Assembly: GCF_008692195.1 (NCBI RefSeq)
Contig: NZ_RXOM01000004.1
Span: 1-64,000 of the forward strand
From: Salegentibacter sp. R32
GTDB taxonomy: Bacteria > Bacteroidota > Bacteroidia > Flavobacteriales > Flavobacteriaceae
Length of the DNA: 64,000 bases
Direction: 5' to 3'
Positions 33,708 through 43,455 of the stretch are shown here, one piece after another. Position 1 is the first letter of the stretch; each line of letters opens with the position of its first letter. A program made the position numbers and the translations under genes. The notes under the pieces are model-generated. The model saw only the letters and a program-made list of their open reading frames with translations, was not told where the DNA came from and ran no database searches.

Positions 33708-36338
33708 ATGAAAGCTAACGAAATACGCAGCAAATTTTTAGAGTTTTTTGAATCTAAAAAACATCAGATTGTTCCTTCGGCGCCAATGGTCATCAAAGAC
33801 GATCCTACCTTGATGTTTACCAACGCAGGGATGAATCAGTTTAAAGAATATTTCTTAGGCAATGCCACGCCAAAAAATACCAGAGCAACCGATACTCAAA
33901 AATGTTTGCGTGTTAGCGGAAAACACAACGATTTAGAAGAAGTAGGGAAAGATACTTACCACCACACGATGTTCGAGATGTTGGGGAACTGGAGTTTTGG
34001 CGATTACTTTAAAAAAGAAGCGATTGCTTGGGCTTGGGAATTACTAACCGAAGTCTTTAAAATTAATCCTGAAATTCTTTACGTGACCATTTTTGAAGGC
34101 GATGAAGAAGATGGTATTGGTAAAGATGAAGAAGCCTATAATTTCTGGAAAGAGATCGTACCGGAAGAACGTATTTTACTAGGAAACAAAAAAGATAACT
34201 TCTGGGAGATGGGCGATCAAGGACCTTGCGGACCTGCTTCTGAAATTCATATCGATATTCGATCTGAAGAAGAAAAAGCCAAGATGTCAGGAAAAGAACT
34301 CGTGAACCAAGATCACCCGCAAGTAGTAGAGATCTGGAACTTGGTTTTTATTCAATTCAATCGAAAGGCAGACGGTTCTTTGGTAGAATTGCCAAATAAA
34401 CACATAGATACCGGGATGGGCTTTGAGCGTTTGTGTATGGTATTGCAAGATGTGAAATCGAACTATGATACCGATGTTTTTACGCCGATTATTCGTGAAA
34501 TACAAACCATTACTAACTCTTCTTATGGTAAATCTGAAGAGATCGATATCGCCATTCGAGTAATTGCAGATCACGTTCGTGCGGTTGCTTTTGCGATTGC
34601 TGACGGACAGTTACCGAGCAATAACGGAGCCGGTTATGTGATTCGTAGAATTTTACGTCGTGCGATTCGTTATGGTTTTACGTTCTTAGATCAAAAAGAA
34701 CCTTTTATCTATAAATTGGTGGCGACGTTAAGTCAGCAAATGGGAGCGGCTTTCCCAGAATTAAAAAAGCAGAAAAATCTATGTGAAAATGTGATTAAAG
34801 AAGAAGAAAATTCATTCTTAAAAACATTAGATCAAGGATTAGTGTTGTTAGATCAAATCATTGAAAATATTGAAAAAAGAGACCTGCCTGCCGGCAGGCA
34901 GGTCTCCGGTAAAAAAGCTTTTGAACTTTACGACACTTTTGGTTTCCCGATCGATTTAACAGCGCTAATTTTAAATGAGCGCGGTTTTAAGTTGAATGAA
35001 ACTGAATTTGAAGAAGAACTGCAAAAACAAAAAGAGCGTTCGCGTTCTGCGGCGCAAACCAAAGCTGAAGATTGGCAAATTTTACGTGAAGATGATGAGG
35101 AAGAATTTATTGGTTACGATAGCTTAGAAGCGCAAGTAAATATCACTAAATTCAGAAAAGTTGAAAGTAAAAAAGACGGTACGTTGTACCAATTGGTTTT
35201 CAATTTAACGCCATTTTATCCCGAAGGAGGTGGGCAAGTTGGTGATAAAGGTTATTTAGAAAGCAGCAATGGCAACGTAACTTACATTGTTGATACTAAA
35301 AAAGAGAATAATCAGATTATTCATATTGCTAAAAACCTTCCCGAGAATTTAGACGGAAGTTTTAAAGCAGTTGTTGATGCAAAACAACGTGCAAGATCGG
35401 CTTCAAACCACTCGGCTACGCATTTATTACATCAAGCCTTACGAAGCATTTTAGGGACGCACGTCGAGCAAAAAGGATCGATGGTACATAGTGGTTATTT
35501 ACGTTTTGATTTCTCCCATTTTAGTAAAGTTTCTGCGGAAGAATTAAAGCAAGTAGAAAACTTTGTGAATGCGAGAATTCGAGAAAACCTACCATTAGAA
35601 GAAAACCGAAAAATAGCTTATGCTGAAGCGATCGAACAAGGAGCAATTGCTTTATTTGGAGAAAAATATGGCGATGCGGTAAGAACGATTCGTTTTGGAG
35701 ATTCGATGGAATTATGTGGCGGAACGCACGTAAAGAATACTTCAGAAATCTGGCATTTTAAAATTATTTCTGAAGGAGCGGTAGCTTCGGGAGTTCGAAG
35801 AATTGAAGCGATTACCGGCGATGCTGCGAAAGATTTCTTAACGCAACAAAGTGAAAACTTTAATCAGATCAAAGCTTTGTTTAAAAACGCTAAAGATCCG
35901 ATTAAAGCGGTAAACGATTTACAGGAAGAAAATTCAGCCTTAAAAAAGGAAATTGAAACTTTACTAAAAGAAAAAGCGAAAAACGTAAAAGGCGATCTAA
36001 AAAATGAATTGACTGAAATTAACGGAGTTCAGTTCTTAGCTAAGCAAGTAGATTTAGATGGTGGTGCGTTGAAAGATTTATCGTTTCAGTTAGGTGGTGA
36101 AGTAGAAAATCTATTTTTACTCCTCGGTTCTGCTAACAACGGTAAAGCCATTCTTTCTTGTTATATCTCTAAAGATCTAGCGGAAGAAAAAGGTTTAAAC
36201 GCCGGGCAAATTGTTCGTGAATTAGGAAAACATATTCAAGGCGGCGGCGGCGGACAAGCATTTTTTGCTACTGCAGGAGGTAAAAATCCTGACGGAATTG
36301 ACAAAGCTTTAGAAGAAGGGAAAAAGTTTGTTAGTTAA
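33708..36338 (+). CDS. alaS: Alanine-tRNA ligase
   Basis: 876 residues. Charges tRNA-Ala with alanine. Catalytic core (1-270) with the N-terminal [34 protein letters not shown] and [13 protein letters not shown]. The editing domain has the zinc residues of [14 protein letters not shown] and later CGGTHV, followed by a C-terminal oligomerisation domain ending in [20 protein letters not shown]. At about residue 391 the peptide [11 protein letters not shown] is encoded by a 28-bp perfect palindrome, an in-frame repeat insertion in a surface linker between NIEK and [13 protein letters not shown]. All core motifs remain intact, so the protein should work. Confidence 0.97.
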   Translation: MKANEIRSKFLEFFESKKHQIVPSAPMVIKDDPTLMFTNAGMNQFKEYFLGNATPKNTRATDTQKCLRVSGKHNDLEEVGKDTYHHTMFEMLGNWSFGDYFKKEAIAWAWELLTEVFKINPEILYVTIFEGDEEDGIGKDEEAYNFWKEIVPEERILLGNKKDNFWEMGDQGPCGPASEIHIDIRSEEEKAKMSGKELVNQDHPQVVEIWNLVFIQFNRKADGSLVELPNKHIDTGMGFERLCMVLQDVKSNYDTDVFTPIIREIQTITNSSYGKSEEIDIAIRVIADHVRAVAFAIADGQLPSNNGAGYVIRRILRRAIRYGFTFLDQKEPFIYKLVATLSQQMGAAFPELKKQKNLCENVIKEEENSFLKTLDQGLVLLDQIIENIEKRDLPAGRQVSGKKAFELYDTFGFPIDLTALILNERGFKLNETEFEEELQKQKERSRSAAQTKAEDWQILREDDEEEFIGYDSLEAQVNITKFRKVESKKDGTLYQLVFNLTPFYPEGGGQVGDKGYLESSNGNVTYIVDTKKENNQIIHIAKNLPENLDGSFKAVVDAKQRARSASNHSATHLLHQALRSILGTHVEQKGSMVHSGYLRFDFSHFSKVSAEELKQVENFVNARIRENLPLEENRKIAYAEAIEQGAIALFGEKYGDAVRTIRFGDSMELCGGTHVKNTSEIWHFKIISEGAVASGVRRIEAITGDAAKDFLTQQSENFNQIKALFKNAKDPIKAVNDLQEENSALKKEIETLLKEKAKNVKGDLKNELTEINGVQFLAKQVDLDGGALKDLSFQLGGEVENLFLLLGSANNGKAILSCYISKDLAEEKGLNAGQIVRELGKHIQGGGGGQAFFATAGGKNPDGIDKALEEGKKFVS
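34879..34906. repeat. 28-bp palindrome inserted in alaS
   Basis: GAGACCTGCCTGCC then GGCAGGCAGGTCTC is perfectly self-complementary. The CCTGCCTGCC/GGCAGGCAGG core recurs at 42814-42837 and 50755-50774, and with variation at 17099-17119 and 63187-63206. Confidence 0.85.
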
Positions 36339-36657
36339 TGAGTTGATGAGGTTTTTAAAATCCGTCAACTAGTCAAACTGAGCTTGTCGAAGAATAGTAA
36401 AAGCTTCCCTCCTTCAAAAGGAGGGATGTCAAAACTTGTTTTTGGCAGGGTAGTTAAATAACAGAATGCGATCCCGGATCAAGTCTGGGATGACGTTAGC
36501 TTAAATACCTAAGTTTTTGTCATGCTGAACTTGATTCAGCATCTTATTATCATTGTGATTTTTAGATTGTTACGCTGAGCCTTTCGACACCGCCCAAGAC
36601 AGCCTCGTCGAAGTGATTCAATTTCGATTTCAGCTTCAATTTCAACTTTAAAAATTT
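36339..36657. repeat. Repeat-filled intergenic region after alaS
   Basis: About 320 bases without a gene. Includes CTGAGCTTGTCGAAG (about 36380), a hairpin CCCTCCTT/AAGGAGGG (36406-36425), a GATCCCGGATCAAG-type piece (36471-36496), CATGCTGAACTTGATTCAGCA (36520-36540), and a CGCTGAGCCTTTCGAC...CGTCGAAG repeat (36573-36615). A GAGTTGATGAG just after the stop resembles the inverted-repeat end at 45886. Confidence 0.6.
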
Positions 36658-37605
36658 ATGAAACTCCAAACCCAAATCAAAATTCAAAAAAAACAACCAC
36701 AAATAGACTATTCGTCTAAAGTATTGTTGTTGGGTTCTTGTTTTGCTGAGAATATAGGGGAGAAATTTGCGTACTATCAATTTCAGCAGTTGCAAAACCC
36801 GTTAGGGATTTTGTTTCATCCGTTTGCCATTGAACTTTTTTTGCAGCGTGTGGTTCAGCATCAGGAATATACGGTAAAAGATATTTTTCAGCATCAGGAA
36901 ATCTATAGTTGTTTTGAGGCACATTCAAGAATGAATGCCTTGTCGGAAGCAGAAATTTTACAGCATCTCAATTCAGCTTTAACAGAAACCTTTCAATTTT
37001 TAAAAGAAACTTCCCACGTCATAATTACTTTAGGAACTTCTTGGGTTTATAAACACTTGGAGCAAGATAAATATGTAGCGAATTGTCATAAAATTCCGCA
37101 GAAAAATTTCAATAAAGAGCTTTCTTCTGTAGAAGAAATCGAAAAGAGTTTGCAAAATATGATCAATTATATTCAGCAGCTCAATAAAAGTTGTGAGTTT
37201 ATTTTTACGGTTTCTCCGGTTCGTCACGCTAAAGATGGTTATGTAGAAAACACAAGAAGTAAATCTCATTTACTTACGGCGCTTCATCAAATTGTAGAAA
37301 AAGAAAATCAGCTTCATTATTTCCCTTCATACGAGTTGATGATGGATGAGTTGCGCGATTACCGCTTTTATGCAGAAGATCTTTTGCACCCTAACCAAAT
37401 GGCGATCGATTATATTTGGGAACGTTTTCAGGAAACTTGGTTGGCAGAAGAATGCTTAGCGACGATGAAAAAAGTCCAGCAAATTCGACAAGGCTTGGCG
37501 CATCGGCCTTTCAACCCAAATTCTGCAGCACATCAAAAATTTAAGCAAAAACTTCAACAGCAAATAGCGCAGCTTCAACAGCAATTTCCGTTTATGAGGT
37601 TTTAA
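36658..37605 (+). CDS. GSCFA domain protein
   Basis: 315 residues, no signal peptide. The name-giving motif appears as LLLGSCFAENIGEKFAYYQF, followed by NPLGILFHPFAIELFLQR, TLGTSWVYKHLEQDKYVANCH and TVSPVRHAKDGYVENTRSK. A late DLLHPNQMAIDYIWERF provides the Asp-x-x-His of an SGNH/GDSL-like hydrolase fold. Substrate unknown. The neighbouring alaS is a frequent genomic partner in Bacteroidetes. Confidence 0.85.
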   Translation: MKLQTQIKIQKKQPQIDYSSKVLLLGSCFAENIGEKFAYYQFQQLQNPLGILFHPFAIELFLQRVVQHQEYTVKDIFQHQEIYSCFEAHSRMNALSEAEILQHLNSALTETFQFLKETSHVIITLGTSWVYKHLEQDKYVANCHKIPQKNFNKELSSVEEIEKSLQNMINYIQQLNKSCEFIFTVSPVRHAKDGYVENTRSKSHLLTALHQIVEKENQLHYFPSYELMMDELRDYRFYAEDLLHPNQMAIDYIWERFQETWLAEECLATMKKVQQIRQGLAHRPFNPNSAAHQKFKQKLQQQIAQLQQQFPFMRF

Positions 37606-37691
37606 TTTTTGAAATCACGAAAACTGTTAATCTAATTTCAAAATTGATGCAGCCGATGTACTTTCTCGTAAATTAGAAACAAATTTTTAAG

Positions 37692-38306
37692 ATGAGAAAG
37701 TTTTTACTAGGAGTTATTGTAGCATTAATTTGCTTTTGGGGATACCAATATGTAAAAGATCAATTTCAAGAAAAAGAAGATCTGCAACAAGCTTCTAATT
37801 TAATTGAGCAAGAAATAAAAAATGTAAGTAAACTAGTAGTTTCTGAAGGGAGTTATGCAAAAGTTTACAATTACGAGAACACCGAGAGTTTTGTGTTTAA
37901 ATTTCTTTCAGCTCGAAAAAAAGCTTTAGTCGTTGTAAATGCGAAAGCGAATGTAAGTTACGATTTGCGGGAAATGAAATACGAGGTCGATGCAGAAAAG
38001 AAACTGTTGAAAATTACGCAAATCCCGGAGCCGGAACTTAATATTAATCCCGATATCAAATATTACGATGTCACGCAAGATTACCTCAATCAATTTGAGG
38101 CGAAAGATTACAATAAAATAAAAAGCAGAATTCAAACCGATCTAGAAAAGCAGATCAAGAATTCTGTCTTAATGAAAAACGCTGAAAACCGACTCATTTC
38201 TGAATTGCAAAAACTTTTTGTACTCACCAATTCAATGGGGTGGACGCTGCAATACAATCAGCAAAACCTAAATTCTTCTGAAGAATTTCAAGAGTTAAAA
38301 CTGTAG
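37692..38306 (+). CDS. DUF4230 family membrane-anchored protein
   Basis: 204 residues. One N-terminal hydrophobic helix (FLLGVIVALICFWGYQYV), then the DUF4230 domain: NVSKLVVSEGSYAKVYNYEN, KKALVVVNAKANVSYDLREM, ITQIPEPELNINPDIKYYDV. Likely exported and anchored in the inner membrane. Unknown function, widespread in Bacteroidetes. Confidence 0.82.
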   Translation: MRKFLLGVIVALICFWGYQYVKDQFQEKEDLQQASNLIEQEIKNVSKLVVSEGSYAKVYNYENTESFVFKFLSARKKALVVVNAKANVSYDLREMKYEVDAEKKLLKITQIPEPELNINPDIKYYDVTQDYLNQFEAKDYNKIKSRIQTDLEKQIKNSVLMKNAENRLISELQKLFVLTNSMGWTLQYNQQNLNSSEEFQELKL

Positions 38307-38317
38307 CTTTTGATTGT

Positions 38318-38390
38318 CACACTGATCGGAGTCGAAGTGTTTTACGCGAAAAACATTCCCGTCATTCCGGGCTTGACCCGGAATCTCATC
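38318..38390. repeat. Two palindromic repeats upstream of the TetR gene
   Basis: CACTGATCGGAGTCGAAGTG (38321-38340) and a CGTCATTCCGGG/CCCGGAATCTCA hairpin (38360-38390) belong to the dispersed families. The rest of the 224-base gap shows only the presumed promoter of the regulator. Confidence 0.55.
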
Positions 38391-38530
38391 CGGTTAAGAA
38401 AAGACTTTGATTTAGAATCAAGAAAATTCAAAATAATCCTTCAGTCCAGATTAACTTTTCTAACAGCGAAGCGGTCTATGTGCTTACTTCTTTTTCCACA
38501 AAAAATTAAAAACACTATCTTGCCGTTTCT

Positions 38531-39103
38531 ATGAAATTAACCCGCCGAAAATTAGAAATTGTTTCAACCGCGGCTAAACTCTTTAGAAAAAAAGGATATA
38601 ATTCTGTTTCTATGCGAGATTTGGCGCAAGCTTTAGATATAAAAGCGGCAAGTTTGTACAACCATATTAGCTCGAAACAAGAGATTTTAGCGATCATCAT
38701 TTTAGAAGTAGCAGAAAATTTTACCGAGCATATCAATACCGTTTTTCCGGAGTCTATCAATTCTGTCGAAAAATTAGAATCGGTTATCGAAAATCATATT
38801 CAGATCACGGTTGAAAAGACCGATGCGCTCGCTTGTTTAAATAACGATTGGATGCATTTAGAACAATCAGATCTAGAAAGTTATTTGGTCATGCGAAACG
38901 CATACGAAGCTAAAATGAGAAGTATTATCGAGCAGGGTATTCAGCAAAAACAGCTTCAAGATCGTAATGTAGATCTGGTTTTATTCTCGTTGTTATCGAC
39001 CTTAAGAACACTTCATTTGTGGTATTCAAAAAACAAAGAAACCTCTCCGCAGCTTATGTTTGAAGAGATGAAGCAAAATTTACTTCACGGTATTATTCGG
39101 TAA
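38531..39103 (+). CDS. TetR-family regulator of the phenylacetate cluster (PaaR-like)
   Basis: 190 residues. N-terminal TetR helix-turn-helix: IVSTAAKLFRKKGYNSVSMR, DLAQALDIKAASLYNHISSK. The C-terminal ligand domain (50-190) is typical of regulators next to paa genes, which release DNA on binding an acyl-CoA such as phenylacetyl-CoA (family knowledge). It lies 73 bases upstream of paaE in the same direction. A perfect inverted repeat of TetR type overlaps the paaE promoter. Confidence 0.85.
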   Translation: MKLTRRKLEIVSTAAKLFRKKGYNSVSMRDLAQALDIKAASLYNHISSKQEILAIIILEVAENFTEHINTVFPESINSVEKLESVIENHIQITVEKTDALACLNNDWMHLEQSDLESYLVMRNAYEAKMRSIIEQGIQQKQLQDRNVDLVLFSLLSTLRTLHLWYSKNKETSPQLMFEEMKQNLLHGIIR

Positions 39104-39123
39104 ACCGGCTTTAACATTCCTCA

Positions 39124-39155
39124 TTTGGATTTTAAACTAACAATCGTTAGTTTTG
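39124..39155 (+). promoter_or_regulatory. paaE promoter with overlapping TetR operator
   Basis: TTTG at 39124-39127, a 20-base spacer, and TAGTTTTG at 39148-39155 fit the Bacteroidetes promoter. The palindrome AAACTAAC AATC GTTAGTTT (39134-39153) covers the spacer and the -7 box. A half-site-like AACTAACGATTG recurs inside paaE at about 39220. Confidence 0.65.
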
Positions 39156-39176
39156 TTAGGTGGCAAAAATGAATGA

Positions 39177-40250
39177 ATGGCAAAATTTCACGACATAACT
39201 GTAAAAAACGTTTATAAAGAAACTAACGATTGCACGGTTATCGAATTTGATGTTCCAGAAAATTTAAAAGAAGATTTTAAATATAGTCAGGGACAACATT
39301 TAACCTTAAAAAAAGATTTTAGCGGCGAAGATGTAAGACGTTCTTATTCTTTATGTTCAAGTCCTGTAGAAAATAAATGGCGCGTTGCGGTAAAGAAAAT
39401 ACCAACCGGTAAATTTTCCACCTTCGTAAATGAAGAATTGCAAGCAGGTGATCATTTAGAAGTAATGGTGCCGAGTGGTAAATTTGGGGTTGAAGTTTCT
39501 TCTGAAGTGGCAAAAAACTATATCGTTTTCGCGGCAGGAAGCGGAATTACGCCAATCATCTCCATGATCAAAACGCATTTGACGATGGAGCCTGAAAGTA
39601 AATTTCAGCTTTTTTACCTCAATAAAAATGCAAAATCGATCATTTTTAAAGAAGAATTAGAACAACTCCGGAACAAATATTTTGGTCGTTTCGAGATTTT
39701 CTATTTCCTAACGCGTGAGCAACGTGATATTCCTTTGTTTAACGGAAGGTTTGATGAAGAGAAAATTCAGCAGCTTACCAAAAGTTTGATTGATGTAGAT
39801 TCGGTAGATGAATGTTTTGTCTGCGGTCCCGAACAGATGATTTTCTTATTGAGAGATGAACTAGAAAAAGACGGACTTTCAAAAGAAAAAATTCATTACG
39901 AGCTATTTGTCACCGGTATTTCAGAAGAAGATAAAAAGCGAGCAGCGCAAGCCATAGAACATAAATTTGATGGAACCGAAGTGACTATTCTTGACGGAGG
40001 GAAAGAGTTTCATTTCGGGATGACAGACGATTACGACAATGTACTCGATGCGGCTTTGGGAGCAGGAGCAGATTTACCTTTTGCTTGTAAAGGCGGGGTT
40101 TGCAGTACGTGTAAATGTAAAGTGTTGGAAGGTAGTGTAGAGATGAAAATTAATTATGCGTTAGAAGACGATGAGGTAGCTAACAATTTTGTGTTGAGCT
40201 GTCAGTCGGTACCAACTTCAGAAAAGCTGGTGGTCGACTTTGACGTTTAA
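39177..40250 (+). CDS. paaE: Phenylacetyl-CoA epoxidase reductase subunit PaaE
   Basis: 357 residues, usual length. An FAD-binding barrel (EDVRRSYSLCSSPVENKWRV), NAD domain (VFAAGSGITPIISMIKTHL) and a C-terminal plant-type ferredoxin with CKGGVCSTCKCKVLEG and a later LSCQS for the [2Fe-2S] cluster. It passes electrons from NAD(P)H to the PaaABC monooxygenase. The downstream gap of 186 bases to paaA is long, so a second promoter is possible. Confidence 0.95.
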   Translation: MAKFHDITVKNVYKETNDCTVIEFDVPENLKEDFKYSQGQHLTLKKDFSGEDVRRSYSLCSSPVENKWRVAVKKIPTGKFSTFVNEELQAGDHLEVMVPSGKFGVEVSSEVAKNYIVFAAGSGITPIISMIKTHLTMEPESKFQLFYLNKNAKSIIFKEELEQLRNKYFGRFEIFYFLTREQRDIPLFNGRFDEEKIQQLTKSLIDVDSVDECFVCGPEQMIFLLRDELEKDGLSKEKIHYELFVTGISEEDKKRAAQAIEHKFDGTEVTILDGGKEFHFGMTDDYDNVLDAALGAGADLPFACKGGVCSTCKCKVLEGSVEMKINYALEDDEVANNFVLSCQSVPTSEKLVVDFDV

Positions 40251-40436
40251 TTTATATGTAGATAGAAATCTGAATTTAGAAACTTTAAATTAACTTTAAG
40301 TCTTTTATTTTCAGGAGTATAATTTTTATCTTTAAGAAAGTAGAGTTTTAATAGAAGTAGCATTTGAGTGTGAGACTACTATTTGTGAATACTTATGGCT
40401 GAAAAGCTGAAAAGCTGTAAGCTAAAAACTAAGATT

Positions 40437-41393
40437 ATGAGTGAGCAAGAAGTAAAGAATTTAGAAGAAATATTTGAAGCGAAAATCGCTAGAGATGAAA
40501 AGATAGAGCCTAAAGACTGGATGCCCGAGAAGTATAGAAAAACGCATATTCGTCAAATTTCTCAGCATGCGCATTCAGAAATTGTGGGTATGTTGCCGGA
40601 AGGTAACTGGATCACACGCGCGCCTTCTTTAAGAAGAAAAGTAGCGCTATTGGCAAAAGTTCAAGATGAAGCTGGTCACGGTTTATACCTGTATAGCGCT
40701 TGTGAAACTTTAGGGATTTCTCGAGAAGAACTATATGAGCAATTGCATTCGGGGAAAGCAAAATATTCAAGTATTTTTAATTATCCAACCGTAACTTGGG
40801 CAGATATGGGAGCCATTGGTTGGTTGGTAGATGGCGCAGCGATCATCAATCAAGTGCCATTATGCAATACTTCTTTTGGACCTTATGCTCGCGCGATGGT
40901 AAGAGTTTGTAAAGAAGAAAGTTTTCATCAACGTCAAGGTTACGAGATCATGCTCACGCTTTGCCGCGGAACTGAAGAGCAAAAACAAATGGCACAAGAT
41001 GCGTTAAACCGTTGGTGGTGGCCAAGTTTAATGATGTTTGGTCCAACAGATGCAGAATCTACTCATACTGAACAGTCGATGAAATGGAAGCTGAAGCGGA
41101 AAACCAACGATGAATTACGTCAGCAATTTATCGATCAAACCGTTCCGCAAGCTGAAATTTTAGGATTGACCATTCCAGATGAAGATTTAAAGTGGAATGA
41201 AGAAACCGGTCAATACGACTTCGGGAAAATTAACTGGAATGAATTTTGGCAAGTGGTAAAAGGTCACGGTCCTTGCAATAAAGAACGTTTGCAAACTCGT
41301 GTAGATGCTTGGGAGAATGGAGAATGGGTTCGCGATGCGGCTATGGCGTATTCGGAAAAGCAAACCGCTAAAAAAGTTCAAAAAGCAAGCTAA
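40437..41393 (+). CDS. paaA: Phenylacetyl-CoA epoxidase catalytic subunit PaaA
   Basis: 318 residues from ATG 40437 ([13 protein letters not shown]). The ATG at 40395 would add a low-complexity [10 protein letters not shown] leader and is unlikely. Ferritin-like di-iron protein with [11 protein letters not shown]-type ligands ([18 protein letters not shown]) and the earlier [20 protein letters not shown]. It epoxidises the aromatic ring of phenylacetyl-CoA with oxygen. Confidence 0.96.
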   Translation: MSEQEVKNLEEIFEAKIARDEKIEPKDWMPEKYRKTHIRQISQHAHSEIVGMLPEGNWITRAPSLRRKVALLAKVQDEAGHGLYLYSACETLGISREELYEQLHSGKAKYSSIFNYPTVTWADMGAIGWLVDGAAIINQVPLCNTSFGPYARAMVRVCKEESFHQRQGYEIMLTLCRGTEEQKQMAQDALNRWWWPSLMMFGPTDAESTHTEQSMKWKLKRKTNDELRQQFIDQTVPQAEILGLTIPDEDLKWNEETGQYDFGKINWNEFWQVVKGHGPCNKERLQTRVDAWENGEWVRDAAMAYSEKQTAKKVQKAS

Positions 41394-41420
41394 AGAAAAG
41401 AATTTGAAAATGAAGATCGT

Positions 41421-41516
41421 CAGATTGAGCGGAGCCGAAGGGTCTTCATTCAATTTGAAATATTTTAAATAACCAAATCAAATCGTCATGCTGAACTTGA
41501 TTCAGCATTTCACACG
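41421..41516. repeat. Repeats between paaA and paaB
   Basis: AGATTGAGCGGAGCCGAAGG (41421-41440) and CATGCTGAACTTGATTCAGCA (41488-41508) belong to the dispersed palindromic families. The remainder of the 233-base gap is AT-rich. Confidence 0.5.
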
Positions 41517-41626
41517 ATTAGGATTTTAATAAGTTTAGTTTAAACTGAAAAAATAGAAAATAAAATTAGTGAGTATAGCAAGATCGATTTACTCATCGCT
41601 AACCACTCACTACTAATTACAATATC

Positions 41627-41920
41627 ATGTCAGACAAGAAAAAAAACTGGCCGCTTTGGGAGGTTTTCGTAAGAAGTAAAAACGGACTAGAACACCGTCA
41701 TTTTGGGAGTTTACACGCTGCCGATGAAGAAATGGCACTAGAAAATGCACGCGATGTTTACACCAGAAGAAGTGAAGGCGTTAGCATTTGGGTAGTAGAG
41801 TCAAAACATATCAAAGCTTCAAATCCCGATGAAAACGGAGAAATGTTCGAGCCGGCGGCAGATAAAGTTTATCGTCATCCAACATTTTACGATTTACCCG
41901 ATGAGGTAAAACACATGTAA
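41627..41920 (+). CDS. paaB: Phenylacetyl-CoA epoxidase subunit PaaB
   Basis: 97 residues, usual length. NWPLWEVFVRSKNGLEHRHF, GSLHAADEEMALENARDVYT and RRSEGVSIWVVES are the family's conserved segments. Structural subunit that bridges PaaAC heterodimers. A solo palindrome (ATTCCTGTATAAGTGGGAAT) follows the stop. Confidence 0.95.
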   Translation: MSDKKKNWPLWEVFVRSKNGLEHRHFGSLHAADEEMALENARDVYTRRSEGVSIWVVESKHIKASNPDENGEMFEPAADKVYRHPTFYDLPDEVKHM

Positions 41921-41995
41921 ATTCCTGTATAAGTGGGAATCTCTAAAACTATTTCAGTAAAAAATGAAGTAGTTTTTCAACTAAAATAAAATTCA

Positions 41996-42751
41996 ATGAA
42001 TAAAGATAGTTTAATAAAATATATTCTTGGGATTGCCGATAATTCGCTCATTCTCGGTCAACGTTTGGGTGAGTTAACCGGTCACGGCCCAACCTTGGAA
42101 GTAGATATTGCGATGACGAATATTTCCCTCGATTTATTCGGTCAAGTGCGTAGCTATTTTCAATACGCGGCTCAACTTTCTGAAGAAGATAAAACCGAAG
42201 ACGATTTTGCATTTTTACGAACCGAGCGAGAATATGTAAATGTATTGTTGGTAGAACAACCAAATCGTGATTTTGGGTATACGATCGCACGTCAATTTTT
42301 GTTCGATCATTTTCATTTTTTATTGCTGAATGAAATGCAAAACAGCAAAGATGAAACCTTGGTAGCCATCGCGAAGAAAAGTTTAAAAGAGGTAAGCTAT
42401 CACAGAAGATTTTCTTCAGATTGGGTGAAGCGTTTGGGTGACGGAACCGAAGAAAGTAAACGAAAAATTCAATTAGCTATTAACGATCTGTGGCGATTCA
42501 CTGAAGAGCTTTTTCAAAAAACCGATGCCGATCTAGAAGCGATAAAAGCAGGGATTGGTGTAGAAACTGATAGGATAAAAGCAAAATACCTAGAAAACGT
42601 GTCAGCAGTTTTAGAAGAAGCCACTTTGCAAAAACCGGAATTAGAATTTTTTCAGGAAGGCGGCAAAAAAGGGATTCACTCAGAACATATGGGCTATTTG
42701 CTGAGCGATATGCAATATATGCAACGCACCTATCCCGGGATGAAGTGGTAA
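41996..42751 (+). CDS. paaC: Phenylacetyl-CoA epoxidase structural subunit PaaC
   Basis: 251 residues. Ferritin-like partner of PaaA: YILGIADNSLILGQRLGELT, GHGPTLEVDIAMTNISLDLF, ANDLWRFTEEL-type segment NDLWRFTEELFQ, and the ending GYLLSDMQYMQRTYPGMKW. Lacks a functional di-iron site in known homologues and stabilises the complex. Confidence 0.95.
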   Translation: MNKDSLIKYILGIADNSLILGQRLGELTGHGPTLEVDIAMTNISLDLFGQVRSYFQYAAQLSEEDKTEDDFAFLRTEREYVNVLLVEQPNRDFGYTIARQFLFDHFHFLLLNEMQNSKDETLVAIAKKSLKEVSYHRRFSSDWVKRLGDGTEESKRKIQLAINDLWRFTEELFQKTDADLEAIKAGIGVETDRIKAKYLENVSAVLEEATLQKPELEFFQEGGKKGIHSEHMGYLLSDMQYMQRTYPGMKW

Positions 42752-42905
42752 ATTCCTGCGCAGGCATGAATCTCTTTTTACACGGAGTAGATTCAAACTG
42801 AAGACGTCACACTGAGCCTGCCTGCCGGCAGGCAGGCTTGTCGAAGTATTAGAATTTTGAAAAGTTCATCATGCTGAACTCGATTCAGCATCACATCTTA
42901 AATGG
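42752..42905. repeat. Nested palindromic repeats between paaC and paaD
   Basis: Contains TTCCTGCGCAGGCATGAATC (42753-42772), a CACTGAG...CTTGTCGAAG repeat interrupted by CCTGCCTGCC/GGCAGGCAGG (42814-42837), and CATGCTGAACTCGATTCAGC (42870-42889). The interruption shows one repeat inserted into another. Confidence 0.65.
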
Positions 42906-42919
42906 AAACCAAATAAAAA

Positions 42920-43420
42920 ATGATCGAAGAAAAAGTACATATTTCAGCAGAATTAGAACCGATACTCAAGCAAGTTTCGGATCCTGAAATTCCTGTGCTG
43001 TCGATCATCGATTTGGGAGTCGTTCGTTCCGCAGAATTCAACAACGGAATTGCCGAAGTAAAAATTACCCCAACTTATAGTGGTTGTCCGGCAATGGATG
43101 TAATTGGCGACGATATTAAAGCCGCTCTTTTAGAAGCCGGTTACGAGGCGAAAGTCGATTTAATTTTATCGCCCGCTTGGTCAACCGATTGGATTACCGA
43201 GGAGGGAAGACAAGCTTTAGAAGATTACGGCATTGCGGCTCCTTTAGAAGCCAGCGCCGATAAAAAAGCCTTGCTGGGAGAAACTCAAGTCGTAAAATGC
43301 ACCAATTGTAAATCTAAAAATACACAAATGGTAAGTCAGTTTGGTTCCACAGCGTGTAAAGCCTTGTTTAAGTGTAACGATTGCCAAGAACCGTTTGACT
43401 ATTTTAAATGTTTAATATAA
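42920..43420 (+). CDS. paaD: Phenylacetate degradation protein PaaD
   Basis: 166 residues. DUF59/MIP18 domain (EPILKQVSDPEIPVLSIIDL, TPTYSGCPAMDVIGDDI) followed by a C-terminal zinc ribbon with CTNCKSKNT and KCNDCQEPF. Needed for iron-sulfur or di-iron maturation of the epoxidase in known systems. Confidence 0.93.
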   Translation: MIEEKVHISAELEPILKQVSDPEIPVLSIIDLGVVRSAEFNNGIAEVKITPTYSGCPAMDVIGDDIKAALLEAGYEAKVDLILSPAWSTDWITEEGRQALEDYGIAAPLEASADKKALLGETQVVKCTNCKSKNTQMVSQFGSTACKALFKCNDCQEPFDYFKCLI

Positions 43421-43421
43421 T

Positions 43422-43446
43422 TCCTGCGTAGGCAGGAATCTTTTTA
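43422..43446. repeat. Solo TTCCTGC palindrome between paaD and paaG
   Basis: ATTCCTGCGTAGGCAGGAAT followed by CTTTTT. Same family as the ends of the GIY-YIG unit at 51588 and 51966; it could also act as a weak terminator. Confidence 0.6.
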
Positions 43447-43455
43447 TAAAAGAAA

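Noticed and set aside
36339-36657. Possible tRNA or small RNA gene in the gap after alaS
   Set aside because: No cloverleaf or T-loop sequence; the gap is explained by several short palindromic repeats.
38310-38534. 74-residue open frame after the DUF4230 gene
   Set aside because: It consists of translated dispersed repeats (VIPGLTRNLI) with no protein-like pattern of its own.
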